Source of the DNA: Dehalococcoidia bacterium
GTDB taxonomy: Bacteria; Chloroflexota; Dehalococcoidia; DSTF01; WHTK01
Reading direction: 5' to 3'
Assembly (NCBI GenBank): GCA_009377745.1
Contig: WHTK01000030.1
Coordinates: 1 to 37,204 of the forward strand
Length of the DNA stretch: 37,204 nt
The notes beneath the pieces were generated by a model. The model was given only the letters and a program-made list of their open reading frames with translations, did not search any database and was not told where the DNA came from. Shown here piece after piece: positions 23,509 to 29,795 of the stretch. Within the stretch, counting starts at the first letter, position 1. Every line of letters begins with the position of its first letter. The position numbers were made by a program, and so were the translations under genes.

Positions 23509-23888
23509 TCACCAAGGATTACCAGCTCGTGCCAGGCCGCCATCTCAATATTGGGCGTCATGCCGCGCTTGAGCGTGACCGTCGGCGGTGTGCGCTTGCC
23601 TGGGAGCCTCCGCGGAAGGCCCTCGCTGATGTCGATGGCGCTGAGGATGCTTTCGAGTTGGTCGAAGGCCGCGATTTCGTGGCCGTCGATCGAGATCGAG
23701 AAGCGGGCGGCCGTAAGCGCGTCGTTCGGCTGCGTCTGGGCGTTCACGGTTGGGGGTCTAACGACCTCGCTACCGAGCGCCGCTACGAGGGCCATGCCGC
23801 CGGCCGCTGCCGCGCCGCCGAGAAGAGATCGGCGGCTGATGGCCTCGGCCGCCACGCCCGTAGAGTCCTGGTGGATGTCCTTCTGCAC
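23289..23888 (-). CDS. Tat-exported phage tail-tube-like (gp19 family) protein, truncated
   Basis: GTG at 23888 with AAGGAG 8 nt upstream. Residues 1-52 include a Tat-type signal (AISRRSLLGGAAAAGG) ending near VNAQ. Residues about 60-135 resemble the T4 gp19/contractile-tail tube family: ARFSISIDGHEIAAFDQL, LPGKRTPPTVTLKRGMTPN, IEMAAWHELVILGD and ARKSCSLTM. After about residue 138 the frame is only the shadow of the M20 gene (Ser/Arg-rich, no structure), running to 23289. The usual tail-tube C-terminus (AWP-like turn and last strands) is missing. So this is a gene fused out of frame to M20 by a deletion, or an assembly join. No other tail or injection-system genes are visible. Confidence 0.7.
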   Translation of the reverse strand: MQKDIHQDSTGVAAEAISRRSLLGGAAAAGGMALVAALGSEVVRPPTVNAQTQPNDALTAARFSISIDGHEIAAFDQLESILSAIDISEGLPRRLPGKRTPPTVTLKRGMTPNIEMAAWHELVILGDVAARKSCSLTMTTRSSMLPARSRRALSPTGASSTSTRSWLTRKSGRPSSLPPACVSWASTSRPASAAPASSG

Positions 23889-23974
23889 GTGTGTTTCTCC
23901 TTGACTTGCCTCGCCATGGCATCATCTTCCACGTTTAACGGGGCCAGTCAAGGGATGAGTCTGAGGGTAATGGG

Positions 23975-24328
23975 TCAGTTTGAGGCGCGCATGAATGCAG
24001 TTGGATGCTTCGGCTGGTAAAGACCGATTTCGCCTCCACCCGGAAGCCGGACCTTGGTCACCAGACCCCAGCGTGCTTCTTCTACTTCCGAACACCGGAC
24101 GTTCTTCTCTTCGAGTGCCGCTATCTCGTCGCTCAGAGCGTCACACATGAAATAAAGTTCGTGGCCATCCTCGTCGGCTGGATGTACGGCGACTTCCGAT
24201 GGAGGCAGCGCGAAGATCAGCCAATCGTGACCAGCATCTACCGATGAAAATCCAAGGACATCTTGGAAGAAAGCCCGATCTGCCGTCGCATCCCTGCTGT
24301 AAATGATCACATGGGCACCAAAGATCAT
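23975..24328 (-). CDS. VOC (glyoxalase/bleomycin resistance) family protein
   Basis: 117 residues, one glyoxalase-type module of two beta-alpha-beta-beta-beta halves. Marks: AHVIIYSRDATADRAFFQDV, VHPADEDGHELYFMCD and GGGEIGLYQPKHP. Candidate metal ligands are the His near position 6, a His/Glu in DGHELYF and the Glu of GGEIGLY, as in metal-dependent members. Substrate unknown. AAGGGG lies 8 nt upstream of the ATG. GC is lower than in the neighbours. The 180-nt gap to the GNAT gene shows nothing I can name. Confidence 0.8.
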   Translation of the reverse strand: MIFGAHVIIYSRDATADRAFFQDVLGFSSVDAGHDWLIFALPPSEVAVHPADEDGHELYFMCDALSDEIAALEEKNVRCSEVEEARWGLVTKVRLPGGGEIGLYQPKHPTAFMRASN

Positions 24329-24508
24329 GAGCTTGTTCCCCTTCGCACGGTCTAGTTTTGCAAGACGAGTTGTTCCTTCGGATCCCGCTGCAAGCAGAGC
24401 GGAAGCTCCGCCAGCACTTCAGAATCCTACCTGACCCACCACCGTCTGAAGCGGTGTTATCGGGAAGGGAAACGGGCTGGCTCGCAAGCCGCTCTACAGG
24501 ACGTATCC

Positions 24509-25075
24509 CTACAGGGCGTCGATGGACGACGACGGCTGCTCCGCGTCGAACTCCTGGCGGCGGACGTCCATGAGGATGAAGTTGTACTCGCCGCGACGAG
24601 AGGCGCCGTAACGGTGGAAGCCGGCCTTCTCGAAGCACTTCTGCGCGCGGTGGTTCCAGTCCAACGTCTTGAGGTAGATGCGCTCGAAGGAGAGCTCTTC
24701 GAAGAGATAGGCGATGAACGTCCGCATGAGGTCGGTGCCGTAGCCGCGGCTCCAGTAATCGCGCAGGCCGATGGTTATGCCGATCTCAGCTTCGCGGCGG
24801 CCGTAGTCGGCGTTGTAAAACATGACGTTGCCGATGTGGCGGCCATCGAAGTCCTCAACGGCGATCGTGCGGCGGTAGCGGCTGGGATAGGCGATCTCGT
24901 CGCGGGCGATGGCGAGGTACTCGGGAAGGCTGCCGCCGTAGGGCTTGGCGGCGTCGAAGGTAGCCAGCTCAGGGTCGCGGCGCCACTCGTAGTCACGCTC
25001 GGCGTCGGTGATGGTCTTTTCTCGCAGGACGACGAGCTGGCCGCGGGCGAGCTCGCCTTCAACGACTGCTGTCAC
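24509..25075 (-). CDS. GNAT acetyltransferase, RimJ/RimL type
   Basis: 188 residues, cytosolic. An acetyl-CoA-dependent N-acetyltransferase fold: LVVLREKTITDAERDYEWRR at the start, IGNVMFYNADYGRREAEIGI, then acetyl-CoA loop RDYWSRGYGTDLMRTFIAYL, and LKTLDWNHRAQKCFEKAGFH. This pattern fits acetylation of protein N-termini, antibiotics or small amines; the substrate cannot be told. Its start overlaps the NUDIX stop by 4 nt (ATGA), so it is the last gene of the HEAT-NUDIX-GNAT operon. Confidence 0.88.
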   Translation of the reverse strand: MTAVVEGELARGQLVVLREKTITDAERDYEWRRDPELATFDAAKPYGGSLPEYLAIARDEIAYPSRYRRTIAVEDFDGRHIGNVMFYNADYGRREAEIGITIGLRDYWSRGYGTDLMRTFIAYLFEELSFERIYLKTLDWNHRAQKCFEKAGFHRYGASRRGEYNFILMDVRRQEFDAEQPSSSIDAL

Positions 25076-25533
25076 GAAGCCTTTTCCTCCTCGCGCTCCT
25101 TCAGTAGCTCGAGTGCCTGGCGCAGAATCCGCGCTTCGTTTTGGTAGGTTAGCATCTTCAGCGCTGCCTGAGCTGCAACCCAGCGCACGTCGTCGAACTC
25201 ATGGTCGTGCAGGCTGGTGTCGCCGCCGATGGGGTGGAAGAGGTAGTGCCGAACCGTCTTAAGGAAGCGCACGCCTTCTTGCGGCCGCGAGAACCAGTAG
25301 CGGATATCACCGATGAGGCCATCGACCGCCACGTCTACACCGGTCTCTTCGCGCACCTCGCGCAGGGCCGTCCTCTCCATCGTCTCGCCCGGCTCTGGTG
25401 TACCTTTGGGCAGCGCCCAGAGGTTATCGGCGCTGCGGCCGCAGATCAGGACGTCGTAGCCATCGGCGCCGGGCCGGACGACGACGCCGCCGGCGGATGT
25501 GACTCTCTCAGTACGCAGGTTGGAAGCGGCCAT
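25072..25533 (-). CDS. NUDIX hydrolase
   Basis: 153 residues. Complete Nudix box between G44 and about V66 (GTPEPGETMERTALREVREE then TGV): G-x5-E-x7-REVxEE-x-G. It hydrolyses a nucleoside diphosphate linked to another group; the strand SAGGVVVRPGADGYDVLICG and the later WFSRPQEGVRFLKTVRHYLF resemble the AP4A hydrolase/MutT-like branch, but the substrate is not decided by sequence. Starts 3 nt after the HEAT-repeat gene and overlaps the GNAT gene by 4 nt: a tight three-gene operon. Confidence 0.9.
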   Translation of the reverse strand: MAASNLRTERVTSAGGVVVRPGADGYDVLICGRSADNLWALPKGTPEPGETMERTALREVREETGVDVAVDGLIGDIRYWFSRPQEGVRFLKTVRHYLFHPIGGDTSLHDHEFDDVRWVAAQAALKMLTYQNEARILRQALELLKEREEEKAS

Positions 25534-25536
25534 CGA

Positions 25537-26460
25537 CTAGAGTCCCGGGCTCATGGGGTCGTCAGCGAAGGCGATTTCGGCCAGGGCTTCTGCGACCGGC
25601 TCGCGCAGCGAGTCTTCGCCCTCATAGAGGACGCCCTGCAACGCCACCCGCGCCTGCTGGCCGCCGATCTCGCCCAGAGAACGGACGGCTGCGAGCCTCA
25701 CTTCGCGATCCGGGTCCTCGATGGCGGCGCGCCGGAGCAGCGGGATTGCCTCCTCATCACCGATCTCGCCGGCCGCGAAGGCAGCGGCGTGGCGCATCTC
25801 CGGGGATGGGCTCCCCATTTCGAGCAGGATCGTCGGTAGCCAGACCTCGTTGCAGCTGCGGCCCATCGCGTCCACGGCGCCGACCTTGAGCCAGACACTG
25901 TCCTCTTCCTGGTAGATGCTCTCGATCAGGTTCTCGATCTCCTCGTCACTGATTGCGCCCAGCGCCTCGATGGCGCGGGCTCGGACGCGCTCGTCCTCAT
26001 CGAGGTCTTCGGCGGCCTCCGTCAGGGTTTCACGCAGCGAAGCGACGTCGCTGGGGCCGAGATAGCCCAGCTCGGCGGCGAGAGCATAGCGGCCCAGGGC
26101 AACGGCGGCCTCGCGCCGTACTTCGACGTCCGGGTCCTCGCGCAGGAGCCGGCAGAGGACGCGGATCAGGTCGCGGCCCTCGTATTCGTAAAGGCCACGG
26201 ATGGCCGCCGCGCGTAGCAGCGCTTCCTCGTCCTGTAGCGCCTGCTTGAAGATAGCGTCGAAGTTGAGGTCGACGTTGTCTTCGGCGAGGTCGATCAGGT
26301 CGTTGATCAAGCGCAGACGGCGGTCGGTTGGCATCGAACCCCAAGCGTCGCCGAGGCGTTGCAGGGCTTCGGAGTCGATGTCGGTGAGGCCGGCTAGCTG
26401 AGTGGATGAGAGGCGTTTGGTCGGGTCAACGAGGTCGTCCAGGGCGGAATCGAGGGTCAT
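25537..26460 (-). CDS. HEAT-repeat protein
   Basis: 307 residues. Repeated helical pairs typical of PBS-lyase-type HEAT repeats: DEEALLRAAAIRGLYEYE, DPDVEVRREAAVALGRYA, DEDERVRARAIEALGAIS, SPEMRHAAAFAAGEIGDEEA and DPDREVRLAAVRSLGEIG. No catalytic motif; such proteins are usually scaffolds or help attach cofactors. First gene of the HEAT-NUDIX-GNAT operon, with a near-consensus promoter whose -10 box ends 6 nt before the ATG, so the message is leaderless. Confidence 0.88.
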   Translation of the reverse strand: MTLDSALDDLVDPTKRLSSTQLAGLTDIDSEALQRLGDAWGSMPTDRRLRLINDLIDLAEDNVDLNFDAIFKQALQDEEALLRAAAIRGLYEYEGRDLIRVLCRLLREDPDVEVRREAAVALGRYALAAELGYLGPSDVASLRETLTEAAEDLDEDERVRARAIEALGAISDEEIENLIESIYQEEDSVWLKVGAVDAMGRSCNEVWLPTILLEMGSPSPEMRHAAAFAAGEIGDEEAIPLLRRAAIEDPDREVRLAAVRSLGEIGGQQARVALQGVLYEGEDSLREPVAEALAEIAFADDPMSPGL

Positions 26461-26466
26461 TTATCC

Positions 26467-26494
26467 AATCTACCACCCTCGTAAAGGGTGTCAA
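26467..26494 (-). promoter_or_regulatory. Near-consensus promoter of the HEAT-NUDIX-GNAT operon
   Basis: On the minus strand: TTGACA (26494-26489), a 16-nt spacer, TAGATT (26472-26467), 6 nt, then the ATG at 26460. No room for a leader. Confidence 0.8.
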
Positions 26495-26646
26495 AGCGAC
26501 GTAGCAAGGACGTAACCCGCAAGTAAGACGAGCGCTGAGAAGCGAGGTTGGTTGGCTTACGCATCCTTCGAGAGCCTGGGATGAGCGGTTCATGGGACGT
26601 CCGATTTGGAGCCGGGGTCGTGAATAGGCGCGGATAACGCAAGGTT

Positions 26647-26678
26647 AAGCCCGGTACAGCGCTTCCGTAGCCGGGCTT
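26647..26678 (-). terminator. Hairpin downstream of gpsA
   Basis: AAGCCCGG (26647-26654) and CCGGGCTT (26671-26678), an 8-bp perfect stem with a 16-nt loop, 39 nt past the gpsA stop. No clear T-run. The rest of 26495-26646 has a fragment resembling the dispersed repeat (26568-26590) and no gene. Confidence 0.5.
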
Positions 26679-26716
26679 CCCAGCCGCTGGCAGCAACTGT
26701 CAAACAGCGCCCTCAA

Positions 26717-27709
26717 TCAAAACTCCGGTTTGGCAGCCCGCGACATCAGCTCCCGCACCGCCTCGCCGGGAGGCTTGCCCTCGTACAGCACGGCGTACAG
26801 CGACTGGCAGACCGGCAGCTCCACGCCGAAGCGGCGGACGAGGCCTGGTATCGCGCGGGCGGTGACAGCGCCCTCCACCACACCATCGATTGAAGCGAGC
26901 GCGTCATCCAGCGCCATACCCTTGGCCAGCGTCAGGCCGAGGCGCCGGTTGCGCGAGACATCGCTGCCGCAAGTAAGGACGAGGTCGCCCAGGCCGGCCA
27001 AGCCGAGAAAAGTCATCGGGTTGGCGCCGGCGGCGATGCCGAGGCGGGTGATCTCGGCTAGGGAGCGCGTGATCAGGCCTGCCTTCGCATTCTCGCCATA
27101 CCCCAGCCCGTCCGAGAGGCCGCAAGCCACCGCCACCACGTTCTTGAGCGCGGCGCCCAGCTCGACGCCGGCAACGTCCTCGCTGGTATAGACGCGGAAG
27201 GTTGGGCCATTGAGCAGTGCCTGGGCCTGGCGGGCGCGTCCAGGGTCGGCCCCGGCGATGACGGTGGCAGCGGGAAGCCCGGCCGCGATCTCGCCGGCGA
27301 AGTTGGGGCCGGAGAGGACCAGGATGCGCTGCGCTTCGACGCCAAAGGCCTCGATAACCTCCGACATGCGCAGGCAGCCCTCAGGCTCCATGCCTTTGAC
27401 GGCGCTGAGGACGCTGGCCTCGGGCGCGAAGGCGGGCGCCAGCCGCGTCAGGTTGGCGCGCAGGCTGGCGGAGGGCACGGCCAGGACGATCAGGTCCGCG
27501 GTGGCCAGGGTCTCGGGGTCGATGGTGGCACGGAGGTTAGTGGGGAAGCGCAGGCCGGGCCGGTGACGCGGATTCTCGCGCGCCGCGTCAAGGCTATCGG
27601 CTTCGGCCGTCGTCCGGGCTATAAGCGCCACGTCATGGCCGTTACGGGCGAGGAGGACGGCAAGGGTCGTGCCCCAGGAGGTCGTGCCGATGACGGCGAT
27701 GGAGGACAT
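26717..27709 (-). CDS. gpsA: Glycerol-3-phosphate dehydrogenase [NAD(P)+]
   Basis: 330 residues from the ATG at 27709 (in-frame ATGs also at 27730 and 27739). Makes sn-glycerol 3-phosphate from DHAP, the backbone for phospholipids; cytosolic. Marks: nucleotide loop AVIGTTSWGTTLAVLLARNG (the usual GxGxWGTALA has Thr for the second Gly), LSGPNFAGEIAAGLPAA, catalytic-lysine segment LKNVVAVACGLSDGLGYGEN, and GDLVLTCGSDVSRNRRLG. Lies 34 nt after plsY, which uses its product, so the pair is an operon. No ribosome-binding site; the start codon sits in one arm of a 13-bp hairpin that spans the plsY stop, suggesting translational coupling. Confidence 0.93.
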   Translation of the reverse strand: MSSIAVIGTTSWGTTLAVLLARNGHDVALIARTTAEADSLDAARENPRHRPGLRFPTNLRATIDPETLATADLIVLAVPSASLRANLTRLAPAFAPEASVLSAVKGMEPEGCLRMSEVIEAFGVEAQRILVLSGPNFAGEIAAGLPAATVIAGADPGRARQAQALLNGPTFRVYTSEDVAGVELGAALKNVVAVACGLSDGLGYGENAKAGLITRSLAEITRLGIAAGANPMTFLGLAGLGDLVLTCGSDVSRNRRLGLTLAKGMALDDALASIDGVVEGAVTARAIPGLVRRFGVELPVCQSLYAVLYEGKPPGEAVRELMSRAAKPEF

Positions 27710-27752
27710 AGCGCCTAGAGGATAGGACATAGAGCACAAGGCGCTATGTCCT
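27703..27752 (-). promoter_or_regulatory. Hairpin covering the gpsA start and plsY stop
   Basis: Perfect 13-bp inverted repeat AGGACATAGCGCC (27703-27715) / GGCGCTATGTCCT (27740-27752), 24-nt loop. In the mRNA one arm holds the plsY stop (27746-27744) and the other holds the gpsA ATG (27709-27707). A ribosome reaching the plsY stop would open the stem. Confidence 0.65.
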
Positions 27753-28349
27753 ATGTCCGATCTTGCGCTCCGTGCCGGAGAGCAGCCGCCCGATGTTGTC
27801 GCGGTGGACGGCGATGATCAGGGTTGAGCCGGCCACCGCGGCGGCAGCGTAGGCCCAGGGATGGAGGTCCAGGGCGGCGAAGGCGACGAAGGTCAGGGCA
27901 GCCACCGCCGCGCCGCTGATCGACGCCAGCGAGAGGTACTTCGTCAGATAGACGATCAGGCCGGCGATAGGAACGACGGTCAGCGCCACCAGAGGGTTGA
28001 GCGCCAGGAGGACGCCAGCCCCGGTCAGGACGCCGCGCCCGCCCCTGAAGCCCGCGAACACCGGCCAGACGTGGCCGATGACCGCCGCCAGGCCGCCAGC
28101 CGCCCGCGCCCATGGGTCGTCCGTGTAGAGGAGCGGCAGAGAGGCCGCGACGGCCCCCTTGATCAGGTCACCGAGGAACACCGGCAGCGAGCGGCGCAGG
28201 CCCAGCACCCGCAACGAGTTGGTGAAGCCGGTCTTGCCGCTGCCGAAGTCGCGCACGTCGACGCCGCCGCCGATCACGCGGCCAGCTATGAGGCCGATCG
28301 GTATCGAGCCGATGAGGTAGCCGGTAACGGCGGCGATCAGGATCGGCAT
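27744..28349 (-). CDS. plsY: Acyl-phosphate glycerol-3-phosphate acyltransferase, divergent
   Basis: 201 residues from the ATG at 28349, GAGG 8 nt upstream. Integral membrane enzyme, about five hydrophobic segments, that acylates glycerol 3-phosphate with acyl-phosphate in the first step of phospholipid synthesis. Family marks: GYLIGSIPIGLIAGRVIGG at the start, VRDFGSGKTGFTNSLRVLG, FLGDLIKGAVAA and FRGGRGVLTGAGVLL. The first loop normally reads GSGNxGATN and the last GGKGVAT; here they are GSGKTGFTN and GGRGVLT, so active-site loops are altered in the same way one expects of a divergent subfamily. Sits with gpsA, supporting the assignment. Confidence 0.85.
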   Translation of the reverse strand: MPILIAAVTGYLIGSIPIGLIAGRVIGGGVDVRDFGSGKTGFTNSLRVLGLRRSLPVFLGDLIKGAVAASLPLLYTDDPWARAAGGLAAVIGHVWPVFAGFRGGRGVLTGAGVLLALNPLVALTVVPIAGLIVYLTKYLSLASISGAAVAALTFVAFAALDLHPWAYAAAAVAGSTLIIAVHRDNIGRLLSGTERKIGHRT

Positions 28350-28668
28350 GAATGTTGCCTCATTGACGCCACTGTAGCGTTGTGGAGGTCCCGCCGGAAG
28401 CACGGATGCCAGTCAGCCCGGACAAGATCCCTCGTGCCTCGGAATGACAAGAACGGACGCTAGTCTTGCTACACCTCTGCTCGCTCCCTCTCCAGGAGAG
28501 GGAGCGAGCAGAGCTCCTCCGAGGGTTGTGCGCCCGGAAAGCAAGAGGCTAAAGCTCCCCAGCGCTTTGCGTTATGTCCCTGAATAAGAGCTCGTCAAAC
28601 GCAGCCAGGCCATTGCTATTTGAAACGATCGAAGGGCGAAGAAGATAGGAGTGAGAGATAGGAAGAGT
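28350..28668. other. Intergenic gap with palindrome and dispersed-repeat remnant
   Basis: No gene seen. At 28424-28449 is a remnant (GATCCCTCG...CTCGGAATGACAA) resembling short dispersed repeats also near 3227-3310 and 26568-26590. At 28475-28513 is a long palindrome, listed separately. From about 28560 the base composition falls toward that of the low-GC methyltransferase gene. Confidence 0.5.
28475..28513. repeat. 39-nt near-perfect palindrome
   Basis: Two 19-nt arms (28475-28493 and 28495-28513) are exact reverse complements around a single A. As RNA it gives an 18-bp stem with a 3-nt loop. The Pu/Py-skewed core CTCCCTCTCC/GGAGAGGGAG resembles dispersed palindromic elements; it may also stop transcription from the methyltransferase side. 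No T-run. Confidence 0.8.
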
Positions 28669-29715
28669 CTAGAGCGTGTCTTTGGAGGCTTCTTCCTTAC
28701 CTATTGCGTATACCGTTGCCTTTTGTCCTGACACAAGTGTTTCATACTTGCTCTTGAGTATTAGAGGCAGATCGTGCCAAACGCTCACATTTGCCTCGAA
28801 AAGTTCCTTCTGCGCAGTCAAAACTACTGCCATCCCATCCGGGGTGAGAACTCGCGCAAGTTCTTCCAGGAAGTCTGAATACAGAGTCGCCAATTGTAGA
28901 TCGGATTCGAAGTAGCCCCATGGTGGATCAGTGACGATCCTCGTAATGGATGAATCAAGGAAGGGTAATGCTCGCGCGTCGCACTGCGCTAAACCAGAAC
29001 TCGACTTCAGCTTAGTACGCGTCTTCAATACTTCCGTATATCTGATATCAGTGGCCAAGATCTTTCGACAGAGGCCCAGTCTGCTTCTAGCATCTGGGAT
29101 CGCTCCGGAGCCACAGAACGGATCAAGGAAGACATCGTCGCTGGTTGGACAAGCCAGGAGGCAAAGAATATAGGCAAGCTCTGGCCGGACCTCGCCGCGC
29201 CGGCGGCGATCGCGTTCGGTATTCTTCCGTAATCCGACTAAACCAATGTTCTCGCTGCGAGAGAGGATCAATATCTCCAGGTCGGGCATCGTCCGATCCA
29301 GTCGTAGCTTGGAGTTTTGGATGATAGCCTCTTCAAGGCTCTCTCTTAATTCGGCGCTGACATGTGACGGTACATTCTGGCGTGAAGCCACGATGCGAAA
29401 TGAGCAGTTCGTACAGTCAGCCATATGAAGCCGTTCAAAAAAGGCCTTGTTTCGAATAGCTTGGCGGAGCATGTATTCATGAGAGGTTCGCTTTGGACCA
29501 TCAAACCTTGCCAGGAGAAGATAGGTATTATTGAAGAATGGCCAACTCGCTAATGGTGACCTGCTAGTTTCGCTCTGTCTGTAGAGAACAAGGCCATCGT
29601 AAATACTATCAATCTCGCAACCAGGAATAACCCTCTCCATCTCGGTCGTGACGGTATCTGCGAATCCCGAGATGAATGTTGAAAAATATCTAGGCCCATT
29701 GCGTATGAGGTCCAA
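28669..29715 (-). CDS. Trm11/RlmL-like RNA (guanine-N2) methyltransferase, low GC
   Basis: 348 residues. The C-terminal half is a SAM-dependent Rossmann methyltransferase: FLDPFCGSGAIPDARSRLG (motif I), TDIRY, QCDARALPF and the catalytic VTDPPWGY motif typical of N2-guanine RNA methyltransferases (THUMP-type Trm14/TrmN, RlmL). The N-terminal part (to about 165) takes the place of a THUMP-like RNA-binding region (YFSTFISGFADTVTTEMERV) but is too divergent for me to assign. GC is about 45-60% by line, well below its neighbours, and codon use differs accordingly, so horizontal acquisition is likely. It stands between plsY and der without overlap. Confidence 0.75.
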   Translation of the reverse strand: MDLIRNGPRYFSTFISGFADTVTTEMERVIPGCEIDSIYDGLVLYRQSETSRSPLASWPFFNNTYLLLARFDGPKRTSHEYMLRQAIRNKAFFERLHMADCTNCSFRIVASRQNVPSHVSAELRESLEEAIIQNSKLRLDRTMPDLEILILSRSENIGLVGLRKNTERDRRRRGEVRPELAYILCLLACPTSDDVFLDPFCGSGAIPDARSRLGLCRKILATDIRYTEVLKTRTKLKSSSGLAQCDARALPFLDSSITRIVTDPPWGYFESDLQLATLYSDFLEELARVLTPDGMAVVLTAQKELFEANVSVWHDLPLILKSKYETLVSGQKATVYAIGKEEASKDTL

Positions 29716-29795
29716 ATGAGATCCAGCACCTCTCCTGGTCCAGTGCTTCTTGAATTCGTATGTTGCCGCCGGAGAGCGAAGCCAGATGCTCTCTG

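Noticed and set aside
23289..23888. Prophage or contractile injection system
   Set aside because: Only one tail-tube-like domain, with a Tat signal, and no sheath, baseplate, terminase or lysis genes nearby.
22834..23904. 356-codon plus-strand open frame across the M20/tail-tube region
   Set aside because: Shadow of two recognised minus-strand genes; no conserved motif and no ribosome-binding site.
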